A stretch of 38,035 bases of DNA from Laribacter sp. (lineage in GTDB: Bacteria; Pseudomonadota; Gammaproteobacteria; Burkholderiales; Aquaspirillaceae), in assembly GCA_018055005.1 (NCBI GenBank), contig JAGPIM010000004.1, forward strand, positions 1-38,035, given 5' to 3'. The first letter of the stretch is position 1. Every line of letters starts with the position of its first letter. The notes below the pieces were generated by a model. It worked only from the letters and a program-made list of their open reading frames with translations. It was not told where the DNA came from and ran no database searches. The position numbers were made by a program, and so were the translations under genes. Shown here one piece after another: positions 16,120 through 23,226 of the stretch.

Positions 16120-16758
16120 TCACATGGCTGAACCGCATATTGAGGTTGCTAATGATTTTTTTCACGATGCTGGAGATCTACTTCATCGTTACCGATTAAC
16201 CGTTGATCATTTTTATTCGGTTAAATCGAAGCGAATGAAGCTTTTTCTTGATCTTAGAATAGCTGCTGAGTGCATCCTCAAGGCTTATGCGGCCTACTTC
16301 CTGATGGCAAGCCTCTCCCGAGAGGAGGTTATTAGGAAAGTCGAAGCCTACGGGCACAACATCAAAAAATTGGCCCTCGATGTTGAGTCGAGCGTGATGC
16401 CTGATTTATGGGAGTTGTTCAGCCCTTTTGTGCCGCAACTAGCAGAGCTTCCTGTTGGGTTGCGCTATCGGCTTGATGGAGCTGACTTCCGAGTGTTAAA
16501 CGAAGATTTTTACTATCAAACCATTGGTTCCGACGCTTGGCTGGATAATCTTCACGAAAATATCGACAACATTCGAAACTCTTTAAATTTCTTGTTATCC
16601 GAACACTCAAAAATTCTCTCCGGAAAAGAACTTTTGGTTGAGGTTATGAAATCAAGGTGCAACAAATATGAGAGGCACAAAAATAAAAATGCCTAACTAT
16701 TCTGTCGAGAGGGGCCTCCCAAAAGCTGCGCTTGTGAGAGCGCCCCTCTCGTCAAACA
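16112..16758 (+). mobile_element. Integron gene cassette 4
   Basis: The cassette starts with GTTAGGCA (16112-16119), and its attC starts with TGCCTAAC (16690-16697), the exact 8-base reverse complement. The gene begins only 12 bp inside the cassette. Confidence 0.9.
16124..16696 (+). CDS. HEPN-like helical protein, cassette 4
   Basis: A 190-aa, almost fully helical protein. The segment DLRIAAECILKAYAAYFLMA followed by RKVEAYGHNIKKL (R71 and H78, Rx6H spacing) resembles HEPN-fold proteins, in which an E-x-x-LKA helix is followed by a GH(D/N)-x-x-L motif. HEPN proteins of this size act as RNases or toxin partners. The conserved R/H pair lies in the middle helices rather than at the end, so catalytic activity is uncertain. 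There is no recognisable ribosome binding site; the ATG is 12 bp from the cassette start, common in cassettes. The stop TAA is in the attC core. Confidence 0.5.
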   Translation: MAEPHIEVANDFFHDAGDLLHRYRLTVDHFYSVKSKRMKLFLDLRIAAECILKAYAAYFLMASLSREEVIRKVEAYGHNIKKLALDVESSVMPDLWELFSPFVPQLAELPVGLRYRLDGADFRVLNEDFYYQTIGSDAWLDNLHENIDNIRNSLNFLLSEHSKILSGKELLVEVMKSRCNKYERHKNKNA

Positions 16759-16765
16759 TTAGGCC
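16690..16765 (+). repeat. attC site of cassette 4 (altered crossover triplet)
   Basis: The left core is TGCCTAAC. The right core is ATTAGGCC (16758-16765) instead of GTTAGGCC. CGAGAGGGGC pairs with GCCCCTCTCG around a variable terminal loop. The G of the GTT crossover triplet is A here, so strand exchange at this site may be impaired. Confidence 0.8.
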
Positions 16766-17192
16766 ACATTTTTTCAATCAAAGGGGATTACATGAAAACA
16801 TTCAACATCTACAAGCATCCAACCCAAGGTATTGAGGCCATAAAAGTCGGATTTTCCTGGCCTGCGTTCTTCTTCGGCTTTTTTTGGATGCTCGTAAAGA
16901 AACTGTGGGGTCTGGCCGGCGCTTGGTTTGCAGCGTATGTCATCTTCTTCTTGATTGAAAAAGTCACAGACCAATCTGGAGAGGGTGGAGCCCAAGCCAT
17001 CATTTACCTGCTTCTCGCAGCTGGCTATTTCGCGCTGTGGCTTGTTCCTGCATTCAAAGGAAACAAGTGGCGAGAGGAAAATCTTTCAAAGCGGGGTTAT
17101 GAACAACTGACTTCCGTTCAGGCAGAAACTCCTGATGCAGCAGTTGCTCAAGCGGCCAAGTCAGCCTAACACTGCGCCCCTGAGCTTCGACG
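16758..17192 (+). mobile_element. Integron gene cassette 5
   Basis: The cassette starts with (A)TTAGGC (16758-16764). Its attC starts GCCTAAC (17164-17170), reciprocal over six bases apart from the mutated first G. It carries a DUF2628 membrane protein gene. Confidence 0.75.
16792..17169 (+). CDS. DUF2628 family inner-membrane protein, cassette 5
   Basis: A 125-aa membrane protein with the DUF2628 layout: a short N-terminus MKTFNIYKHPTQGIEAIKVG, then the aromatic stretch FSWPAFFFGFFWMLVKKLW, then two or three hydrophobic helices (LAGAWFAAYVIFFLIEKV, AIIYLLLAAGYFALWLVPAF) and a soluble tail (KGNKWREENLSKRGYEQL). A strong AAGGGG ribosome binding site precedes the ATG. The biochemical function of the family is unknown, and members are frequent integron-cassette cargo. 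The TAA stop lies in the attC left core. Confidence 0.85.
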   Translation: MKTFNIYKHPTQGIEAIKVGFSWPAFFFGFFWMLVKKLWGLAGAWFAAYVIFFLIEKVTDQSGEGGAQAIIYLLLAAGYFALWLVPAFKGNKWREENLSKRGYEQLTSVQAETPDAAVAQAAKSA

Positions 17193-17199
17193 TTATACC
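17164..17199 (+). repeat. Truncated attC of cassette 5
   Basis: GCCTAAC (17164-17170) and GTTATACC (17192-17199) are only about 21 bp apart. The central hairpin arms are missing. At 36 bp the site is well below the usual minimum of about 55-60 bp and is probably a deletion remnant that fixes cassettes 5 and 6 together. Confidence 0.7.
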
Positions 17200-18608
17200 T
17201 ATCATGAAAAATTATCGGAGCCGTCTTGAAATCAACAAAATATCAAGTATTTTTGAGTTCAACTTACTCTGACCTAGTTGAGGAAAGAGAAAGCATCATC
17301 AAGGCTATTCTAGAGATGTACCACATACCAATTGGTATGGAAATGTTTAGCGCTGAAGACGAAGATCAATGGGAAATCATAAGAAGAACCATTGAAGTCA
17401 GCGACTATTACATTCTTGTTTTAGGCTTGAGATATGGTTCAAAGACATCAGATGGCATTAGCTTTACTCAAAAAGAGTATGAGTTTGCTTTAGATAAAAA
17501 GATACCAATTCTTGCCTTTGTCATGAATGACGCGGTATCCTTACCGAAGAGCAAAAGGGATGATGATCTTACTGAGGTCAATAATTTTAGACGAATGGTT
17601 TTAACAAATTCGAAAATGGCCCAGTTTTGGGAGGCAAAGGACCAACTAATTAAAAGTGTCTCAATTTCGTTGATGAAGCAAATCATGCAAAAGCCAGGGA
17701 TTGGTTGGATTAGAGGAGATAGTGCTGGCGCTGATGAGGTTATATCAAAGGAGCTGTCAGCTCTGAGCAAGGAAAATAGAGAGCTAAGGGAAAGGATAAT
17801 AGAGCTTGAGTCGAAAATTTCGTTAAAGGCACCAGCCATAGAGGTGGACATAAAGCCGCCAGTTATTGATGGTGGCTTTTATTCATATAAAAAGATAATG
17901 ATGCCGCATGCTCTAAATATTAAAGATGTGGACCCTCATTTGTTAGAGTTCATTTCGGGGCAAGACATAGAGAAATATAATAGTTCAATCCCAAGTCAAA
18001 TAGAGCTTGATGAATACAATGATGAGTGTGAAAGGTTTCATAGAATAAAACACTATTCCATGCCACTTGTGATCGATGTCACCAACAACGGAACCGCGAA
18101 GGCCAACAATGTATACATAGATATAGAATTTTCTGAGGGCCTTATTGTCTATAAAAATACGGAAAAGTACAGTGAACCCAAATCACCCATTCCATTTAAT
18201 CCCATAGCGCACGCACAGTCTGAATATAAAAAAAAGGTAATGCTACAAAGTTCGGCGCTATCACGACCACATCGCCAGATTGGACTCATAAATGGATCTG
18301 GTGTATTCGCGCCCATGGCTTCATTAGATTTAGGTCTAGATCGCATTCGCCCCATTAATTCGACATGGCGGACAAAACTGGAGGGGCAAATTATTACTCT
18401 GAAAATCGATAGTCTGCTCCATACAAGGCGCATGACATTTGATGATGATTTTATGATGGCACCAGTGATGCCAGGCAATCATACTGTGCATATTCGAGTA
18501 ATATGTGAAGAATATGAAGAAGTAAAAACTCAGAGTATCGAATTCGAGACTTAAAGGTAGCGTACAATTAGTTGTTCAACAAGACGGCGTCGTCGCCTGT
18601 CAACTCCA
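17192..18608 (+). mobile_element. Integron gene cassette 6, 3' end lost
   Basis: The cassette starts with GTTATACC (17192-17199). The expected attC start GGTATAAC is not found after the gene. A possible RYYYAAC heptamer (GTTCAAC, about 18573-18579) and a GACGGCG stretch lie just before the IS remnant at 18609, so the attC seems to have been truncated by the insertion. Confidence 0.6.
17226..18554 (+). CDS. DUF4062-domain protein, cassette 6
   Basis: A 442-aa protein. Residues about 3-100 are a DUF4062 domain (YQVFLSSTYSDLVEERESII, then DYYILVLGLRYGSKTSDG and TQKEYEFALDKKIPILAFV), a Rossmann-like domain related in layout to TIR/SIR2-type nucleotide-binding modules and often found in bacterial immune and NLR-like proteins. 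Residues about 175-200 form a coiled coil (LSKENRELRERIIELESK). The C-terminal 240 residues are beta-rich and unfamiliar. The start is a TTG with CGGAG upstream; an ATG at 17204 is in another frame. Base composition is clearly AT-rich compared with the phage genes. An immune-effector role is inferred only from the domain. Confidence 0.75.
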   Translation: MKSTKYQVFLSSTYSDLVEERESIIKAILEMYHIPIGMEMFSAEDEDQWEIIRRTIEVSDYYILVLGLRYGSKTSDGISFTQKEYEFALDKKIPILAFVMNDAVSLPKSKRDDDLTEVNNFRRMVLTNSKMAQFWEAKDQLIKSVSISLMKQIMQKPGIGWIRGDSAGADEVISKELSALSKENRELRERIIELESKISLKAPAIEVDIKPPVIDGGFYSYKKIMMPHALNIKDVDPHLLEFISGQDIEKYNSSIPSQIELDEYNDECERFHRIKHYSMPLVIDVTNNGTAKANNVYIDIEFSEGLIVYKNTEKYSEPKSPIPFNPIAHAQSEYKKKVMLQSSALSRPHRQIGLINGSGVFAPMASLDLGLDRIRPINSTWRTKLEGQIITLKIDSLLHTRRMTFDDDFMMAPVMPGNHTVHIRVICEEYEEVKTQSIEFET

Positions 18609-18700
18609 TGTTCCGGACGATTGCAAACACGTTTCTTGAAAAAATCCGGGCGCTGTTTCTACCATTCTTTCATGGCCTGAATCAGCATCCAATACTTCAG
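18609..18700 (-). mobile_element. IS481-type remnant (transposase 3' end plus terminal repeat)
   Basis: About 90 bp starting TGTTCCGGACGATTGCAAAC match, with substitutions and a 4-bp gap in the terminal repeat, the left end of the IS at 23227 (CCGGACGATTGCAAACACG, then GTTTCTTGAA, then the CCGGG-CGCTG region). It includes the code for the transposase C-terminus on the minus strand. It is older than, or distinct from, the copy at 23227-24080 and marks the broken right end of cassette 6. Confidence 0.8.
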
Positions 18701-18720
18701 TTCAGAATCATGCAGTCGAG

Positions 18721-18748
18721 CAGCCCCGTCGTAGCCGGGGCTGCTCCA
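18721..18748 (-). terminator. Hairpin downstream of the rha gene
   Basis: GAGCAGCCCC and GGGGCTGCTC (starting around 18718) form a strong GC-rich stem just after the stop of the leftward antirepressor gene. There is no long U-tract, so termination is probable but not certain. Confidence 0.5.
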
Positions 18749-19582
18749 TCAGTGCCCAAGCACTCGCCGTTCCACCGTCCGGTAATACTCATCGCAGTGG
18801 CTACGGAGCTTTTGCAGACTGTTCAGAAACAGACTGATCTCGTGCGAACCGCCGAACACTCGTGAGGCAATGGGCGCGTTCAGCAGCCGTAGGGGCGGCT
18901 CCAGTTCGCGCAGCGTTTCACGCATCATGTCCACTATGCAGAACACGCCATGCAGGTGATGGACTTCGCCCGCGGTCAGCTGGTAGTTGCCGGCTTCAAC
19001 CTGGGTAACCGATGCTGCCGGAAGAACCTCGCCTTCCAGCACCAAACGATGTACGTACTCAATGGCCTGTGTTGTCTGCTCGGGAGTGAGCTGGTCGATA
19101 TGCTCGACGCCGAACCGCTGATGAACCAATGCGTAGGCTTCCGGATACATCAGCGAGCGTTTGCCTACCAGCATGCTAACGGCGGCGCGGAGTGGGCTGC
19201 GCTCGTCAGCGGTGGTCGTCTGGGGTGCGGTAGGTTTGCCAAATAGTTGCTGGGCCATCCAATTGAAGGCGTTGATGTAAGCCTCCTTGATCTGGGCAGC
19301 CTTTTTGCCGGTGAAACCCATGACCAGGAAGATGAACCCGTCCTTGGTCATCTCGTAATATTTGAATTCTCGCTGTGCACCGCCACCAATTTGCTCAAGG
19401 CGAGCATTGGCCGAAAAGTTGGCCGATGTAAATTCCTCTGAGCAATCAAGGTGTTCAATCTTCGCCAGTACATGCTTGTGCAGCTTGCCAAACACTTCAG
19501 CCACCTTGAGAGAGGTGGTACGCGGCTCATTGTTGATGATGGTGATGACGTCCTGCGGGACAAGAGAAAAAGAAGCAGCCAT
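18749..19582 (-). CDS. Phage antirepressor / regulatory protein, Rha family
   Basis: A 277-aa protein. Residues about 1-115 match the Rha (phage regulatory) domain: SLKVAEVFGKLHKHVLAKIE, the polar central loop, and YYEMTKDGFIFLVMGFTGKK followed by AAQIKEAYINAFNWM. Rha and related domains occur in prophage antirepressors that interfere with the CI-type repressor or host regulators. The C-terminal 160 residues (SPLRAAVSMLVGKRSLMYPE, REPL-like helices) are a separate DNA- or partner-binding region. An AGGAGG lies 6 bases before the ATG at 19582, so an upstream extension to 19882 is rejected as coding for this protein. It is transcribed from the promoter at 19821-19849 through a 230-nt leader. 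Confidence 0.8.
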   Translation of the reverse strand: MAASFSLVPQDVITIINNEPRTTSLKVAEVFGKLHKHVLAKIEHLDCSEEFTSANFSANARLEQIGGGAQREFKYYEMTKDGFIFLVMGFTGKKAAQIKEAYINAFNWMAQQLFGKPTAPQTTTADERSPLRAAVSMLVGKRSLMYPEAYALVHQRFGVEHIDQLTPEQTTQAIEYVHRLVLEGEVLPAASVTQVEAGNYQLTAGEVHHLHGVFCIVDMMRETLRELEPPLRLLNAPIASRVFGGSHEISLFLNSLQKLRSHCDEYYRTVERRVLGH

Positions 19583-19815
19583 GATGGCCTCCTGTGTACG
19601 GATTTTGTTTTCCGCTTCCCGTCGCCAAACGGGTGGAGCGGAGCCGTGCAGGTTGGCGAACCGGACACAGGGCCGGCAGGTGCTCGCGCACCTCCCGCAC
19701 GGCCCGCCCCATTGAGGACGCAGCCATGCTGCAGACACAAAAAAACCGCTCTCGCGGCGGTGTGTCCGCCTGTGAATCCGGGTCGCCAAACCCGGTCGCG
19801 CTATTGAACGCGACG
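19583..19815 (-). promoter_or_regulatory. Long leader of rha, possibly with an Ash-like overlapping ORF
   Basis: About 230 nt of leader separate the promoter from the rha start. Overlapping minus-strand frames are open here, including one with ERFFCVCSMAASSMGRAV and another with RFANLHGSAPPVWRREAEN joined in frame to rha. Such peptide strings recur before antirepressor genes in many prophages (Ash-like family), so a short leader peptide or an Ash-like protein is possible. I cannot decide which frame, if any, is translated. Confidence 0.4.
19739..19761 (-). terminator. Attenuator-like terminator inside the rha leader
   Basis: Read leftward, ACCGC (19761-19757) pairs with GCGGT (19749-19745) and is followed by a run of seven U. 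It lies between the rha promoter and rha, so part of the transcripts should stop here unless antitermination or leader translation intervenes. Confidence 0.65.
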
Positions 19816-19820
19816 GGGCA

Positions 19821-19857
19821 AAGATAGCCCGGAGCAGGGCAAACGTCAATCTGACGT
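19821..19857 (-). promoter_or_regulatory. rha promoter with palindromic operator
   Basis: On the minus strand TTGACG (-35, 19849-19844), a 17-bp spacer, and TATCTT (-10, 19826-19821) form a good sigma-70 promoter. The palindrome ACGTCA-ATC-TGACGT (19843-19857) overlaps the -35 box and is a candidate operator for a phage or host repressor. Confidence 0.75.
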
Positions 19858-20092
19858 AGAGTGATTCGATTCGAACTTTCAAAGCGCGTAGAGAATCCTT
19901 TGATCAATATCGAGTGGAGGCACAATGGATTTTCCGATATTTTCGCATACGTGGCCTGTGTCGATTACTAGCGGAAACTACTTGTTTAGGTGGGGAAATA
20001 TGAAGGATAGCAAAATAGAATGGATTGGATATTTGATGAGATAAAAATTGGAATGCGGTAAATCTACCATTCGATTTTTAGTGAGGTTAAGA

Positions 20093-21328
20093 ATGAGTAA
20101 ATTGAGATTCGAATCTATTGAACAACTAGAGCAGTATATTTGTGAAAATAATCTGATTGGTCTTGACCCCGAGAAATCGAAGAACATGCAAGATATGATG
20201 ACTTCTTTCTCTGCTAAAGGATTGCACCTAAATAAGTGGTGGGCAATAACTCCATTTGATTGGAAATGTGAGGCTTGTGGTAGAGTTAAGAAAGATATTG
20301 CGAGGCTTAATAAGCATGGATATTTGACCTGCCACTTGCACGAGCATCATGATCACGCAGATCGAATTTTAAAACGTGAATTTGAGTTTTTCTCCAAGGC
20401 GCAGGGAGTGATTGTTGCGGACGAAAATTCAGAAAAATTCATAAAGCGAGCTGCGTATGGACTGGCAGCATTCGATAAGACTTTGATTTGTTCTGACTGT
20501 AACAAGGCTGATGCTGATGCTAAAAAACTGTCGAGGACTGATGACGATTTCTCATTTTCGCCAAGAGAAATTGGGCGGTTCATCATCGTGAGAAGCAATC
20601 AGGAGCATATTGTGGATGTAAGTATTGCATCTGCAATATGGTCTGATGGTAAAAATGTTTTTGAAAAAAGATTAAGATTAATTAGAGATTTGGCTCGCAT
20701 AGCTGCGGAGAACTTGCATTGGTATCAACCATCAAAACAAACATCAACTCAGGTTGAACGAATGGCTATTTATCATATACGACAATATGGGATTTCCAAT
20801 CTATCTTCTGAGCCAGAAAAGCTACTATATAATTCAGTTGTGTTTGCTGGGGATAAGGCCTCGTGGAGGCGAAATAAAATATATCGACCAAAAAAAATTC
20901 CATCAGATATGGATATTAAGCACCTAATTGGAATTAGAGGGAAGTTATGGTTCAAAGTTAATGAGGATTGGATTTGCCCTTGCTGTCAAAGGGGGAAAAT
21001 AGATTGTGTATATTTTTCAAAAAACAAATCTTGGGTGTTCGAGGCAAAAAATATTGAACTATATGGGGTTGATGTTGATGAAACTTTAAGAATTACTCTG
21101 TGTAATGACTGTGCAAATGCGGCGTTGCAATTCGGCCGGGAGGCAATTGAAGGAAAAAATTTATACCCTCCTAGTATTGTGCTGAAGTTAGAAGAGCTTA
21201 AGGCGATAATTGTGGCGAATCCACATGGTGCTCATGACTATCGGAATGATGTTGCAGACATATTTGTCTTGACATGGCATGCACGAGCTATTTGCATTTT
21301 AGAATCAAAAAACTGTATTCATCAATAA
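20093..21328 (+). CDS. HNH-nuclease-like zinc protein, AT-rich accessory gene
   Basis: A 411-aa protein. The N-terminal half contains a treble-clef/HNH arrangement: CEACG (C59, C62), the histidine cluster CHLHEHHDH (C80, H81 to H88) and CSDC (C133, C136). The C-terminal half has a second set of Cys pairs (CPCC and CNDC), a likely second zinc ribbon. HNH proteins of this kind are DNA nucleases in restriction, homing or defence. GAGG lies 6 bases before the ATG at 20093; an in-frame ATG at 20048 lacks such a site. The gene is much more AT-rich than its neighbours and sits between antirepressor and integrase, where temperate phages often carry superinfection-defence genes. The substrate and the defence role are inferred. 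Confidence 0.65.
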   Translation: MSKLRFESIEQLEQYICENNLIGLDPEKSKNMQDMMTSFSAKGLHLNKWWAITPFDWKCEACGRVKKDIARLNKHGYLTCHLHEHHDHADRILKREFEFFSKAQGVIVADENSEKFIKRAAYGLAAFDKTLICSDCNKADADAKKLSRTDDDFSFSPREIGRFIIVRSNQEHIVDVSIASAIWSDGKNVFEKRLRLIRDLARIAAENLHWYQPSKQTSTQVERMAIYHIRQYGISNLSSEPEKLLYNSVVFAGDKASWRRNKIYRPKKIPSDMDIKHLIGIRGKLWFKVNEDWICPCCQRGKIDCVYFSKNKSWVFEAKNIELYGVDVDETLRITLCNDCANAALQFGREAIEGKNLYPPSIVLKLEELKAIIVANPHGAHDYRNDVADIFVLTWHARAICILESKNCIHQ

Positions 21329-21494
21329 GTATCGCATATATAGATCACATTTTTTAAGACGATTCTTGCTTTATTTAGAAGTGCATCGGTGAATCCGTCA
21401 ATTTCGGGGGCAAGCAAGGGATGCTGTAACGCTGGATTAGACGTGTCCGGCGATTGGGGGACCGAGGGTAGGGGAGAGGCCGAGATGTAAGGCG

Positions 21495-22670
21495 TCACTG
21501 CCTGGTTCTCAGCTGATCCAGATAATCCGCCCAATCCTGCATCATCTTTCTGCGCTCCTCCATGTGCTGTGCATGGTTGTACGCGGCCTTTACCTTGTTG
21601 CGTTCCATGTGCGCGAGCTGTAGTTCTATGACTTTCTCGGGGTATCCGAGCTCATGCAGGATGGTGGATGCCGTTGAGCGAAATCCATGGCCGGACACGA
21701 TGCCCTTGTAGCCCATGTATTCGATGACCCGATTGATGGTGGTGGAGGTAATGGCCTCATGTGGCCGTCGTGTATTCGGAAACACGTAGAGATGATGCCC
21801 CGTCAAAGACTGTAATTCGCGAAGAATGGCGATGGACTGGCGGGAGAGGGGGACAATATGCTCTGTGCGCATCTTCATCTTTTCGGGCGGGATACGCCAT
21901 ACGCCGTTTTCGAGGTCAATGTCCGACCATTCGGCACGCCTGATTTCGATTGTCCGCACGAACGTCAGCATCATCAGCTGCGCAGCCGGCTTGGCAATTC
22001 CATACCCTTTGTAGGCATACAGAGCCTTTAGAAACCCGGGAAGCGTTTCCGGCTTGAGAGGTCGATGATGATTTACTTTCCCGACCTTTATCACCCCGTT
22101 CAAAGGCTGGGTAGGGTCAGTTTCACAACGCAGCGTGGTGATGCCATGCCTGAACACAGCTCCAGCCCACTGCCTAGCATTGCGTGCGACGAGTGGCGCA
22201 TTTCGCTTGATGATGCCATTCAACATTGCCAAGACTTGGGCAGAGCTGATTTCCCGGATTGGAAGGTCTCCAAAGCACGGGAAAATATCCACTTCCAGAG
22301 TCTTGCGCACCTGCTTTCGGTAAGTGTCGCTCCAGTGCGTGTTTGTCTGAATCCAGTCATCAGCAACTACCCGGAAGGTATTGGCGTTCTCCTCGATGCG
22401 GGAAGCAATATCCGTTTTCTTGGCTGTATTCGGATTAATGCCTTTGGAGACTAGCTCGCGAGCCTCTTCGAGCTTTTTACGGGCTTCCGAAAGGCTTACA
22501 GACGGGTATTCACCGATGGTGAACATATTGGCTTTCCCGTCCAGCCTGAATCGGTAACGCCATATTTTTTGCCCTGTCGGGCGAATCTCGATAGCCAGTC
22601 CCCTGGCATCAGCAATGCGATAGACCTTCTCTTGCGGTTTCGCCTGTCTAACTTTGGTGTCAGAGAGCAT
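21495..22670 (-). CDS. Tyrosine-type prophage integrase (DUF4102/P4-like)
   Basis: A 391-aa site-specific recombinase. The N-terminal domain (LSDTKVRQAKPQEKVYRIAD, GEYPSVSLSEARKKLEEA) is the DUF4102 arm-binding type of P4-like integrases. A SAM-like core-binding domain spans about residues 95-190, and the catalytic domain holds the full set: R239 (FVRTIEIRRAEW), H328 and R331 (HGFRSTAST), H354 (LAHMERNKV) and the nucleophile Y364 (AAYNH). It faces out of the prophage to the right, so the attachment site is expected between 22670 and about 23220. The sequence looks intact. Confidence 0.95.
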   Translation of the reverse strand: MLSDTKVRQAKPQEKVYRIADARGLAIEIRPTGQKIWRYRFRLDGKANMFTIGEYPSVSLSEARKKLEEARELVSKGINPNTAKKTDIASRIEENANTFRVVADDWIQTNTHWSDTYRKQVRKTLEVDIFPCFGDLPIREISSAQVLAMLNGIIKRNAPLVARNARQWAGAVFRHGITTLRCETDPTQPLNGVIKVGKVNHHRPLKPETLPGFLKALYAYKGYGIAKPAAQLMMLTFVRTIEIRRAEWSDIDLENGVWRIPPEKMKMRTEHIVPLSRQSIAILRELQSLTGHHLYVFPNTRRPHEAITSTTINRVIEYMGYKGIVSGHGFRSTASTILHELGYPEKVIELQLAHMERNKVKAAYNHAQHMEERRKMMQDWADYLDQLRTRQ

Positions 22671-22671
22671 G

Positions 22672-22733
22672 TTGTGAGTAATGTTTTCTCAGGAAATAGG
22701 CAAGAAATCGTTACTCACAATCTTACTCACAAT
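22672..22733. repeat. TTACTCACAAT repeats in the integrase upstream region
   Basis: The motif occurs twice as a direct repeat (22711-22721 and 22723-22733, 12-bp period) and once inverted as TTGTGAGTAA (22672-22681), directly against the int start codon. Weaker relatives occur at 22997-23005 and 23013-23021. Arm-type integrase sites or an autorepression operator are the obvious readings. Confidence 0.6.
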
Positions 22734-23220
22734 TGCTTTCACTGGCATGAACTGCCATGGGCCATGATGCTGCGGTCAAGGATTGTAAGTTTATGATTGT
22801 TAAGGGATCACGACTTAACATGATCTAATGATGAGAGCCGTGGCGGCTCTCGATCATTAAAAGCATGCTTGGCGTAATCCGCTGAATCTGAAAATTATTT
22901 TTTAATGTACGTCTTTTAATACTCTCTTTTATACCCGCTTTTTTGGCTGCTGAGAATGTGAGACTATCTACAGTAGCTGTCACGCACCGCGACCAGTACT
23001 CACAGCGCTCTTTGCTCACAAGGTGACGTACCAGCTTCCTGAGGTGTCTGGTATCCGAGATGTGCATTCCACCAAGTTCGTTACGCAGAGGCAATAACCG
23101 GCTGCCGCAGAAGGCGTGCTTATGACACGGCTCTGCAATAGGCAGTCTCTGCTTCGCTCAGGAACCAACGGTCTGTGCCTCAATGAATCGTTCCTGGCAT
23201 TCAACCCCCAATCAATGAGG
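22734..23220. other. Region expected to contain the right attachment site; no gene supported
   Basis: The region contains a strong hairpin (AATGAT-GAGAGCC, GGCTCTC-GATCATT, about 22828-22858) that could end transcription of either side. An 89-codon leftward frame (23094-22825) shows no recognisable protein and is probably not a gene. No tRNA or tmRNA end is visible. The att core cannot be located without the left prophage end. Confidence 0.5.
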
Positions 23221-23226
23221 ATTAAA
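23221..23226. repeat. Target-site duplication of the IS, left copy
   Basis: ATTAAA directly abuts the left inverted repeat and is repeated at 24081-24086. Confidence 0.85.

Noticed and set aside
22825..23094. 89-codon leftward ORF upstream of the integrase
   Set aside because: No recognisable motif or ribosome binding site; it overlaps the expected attachment region and a strong hairpin.
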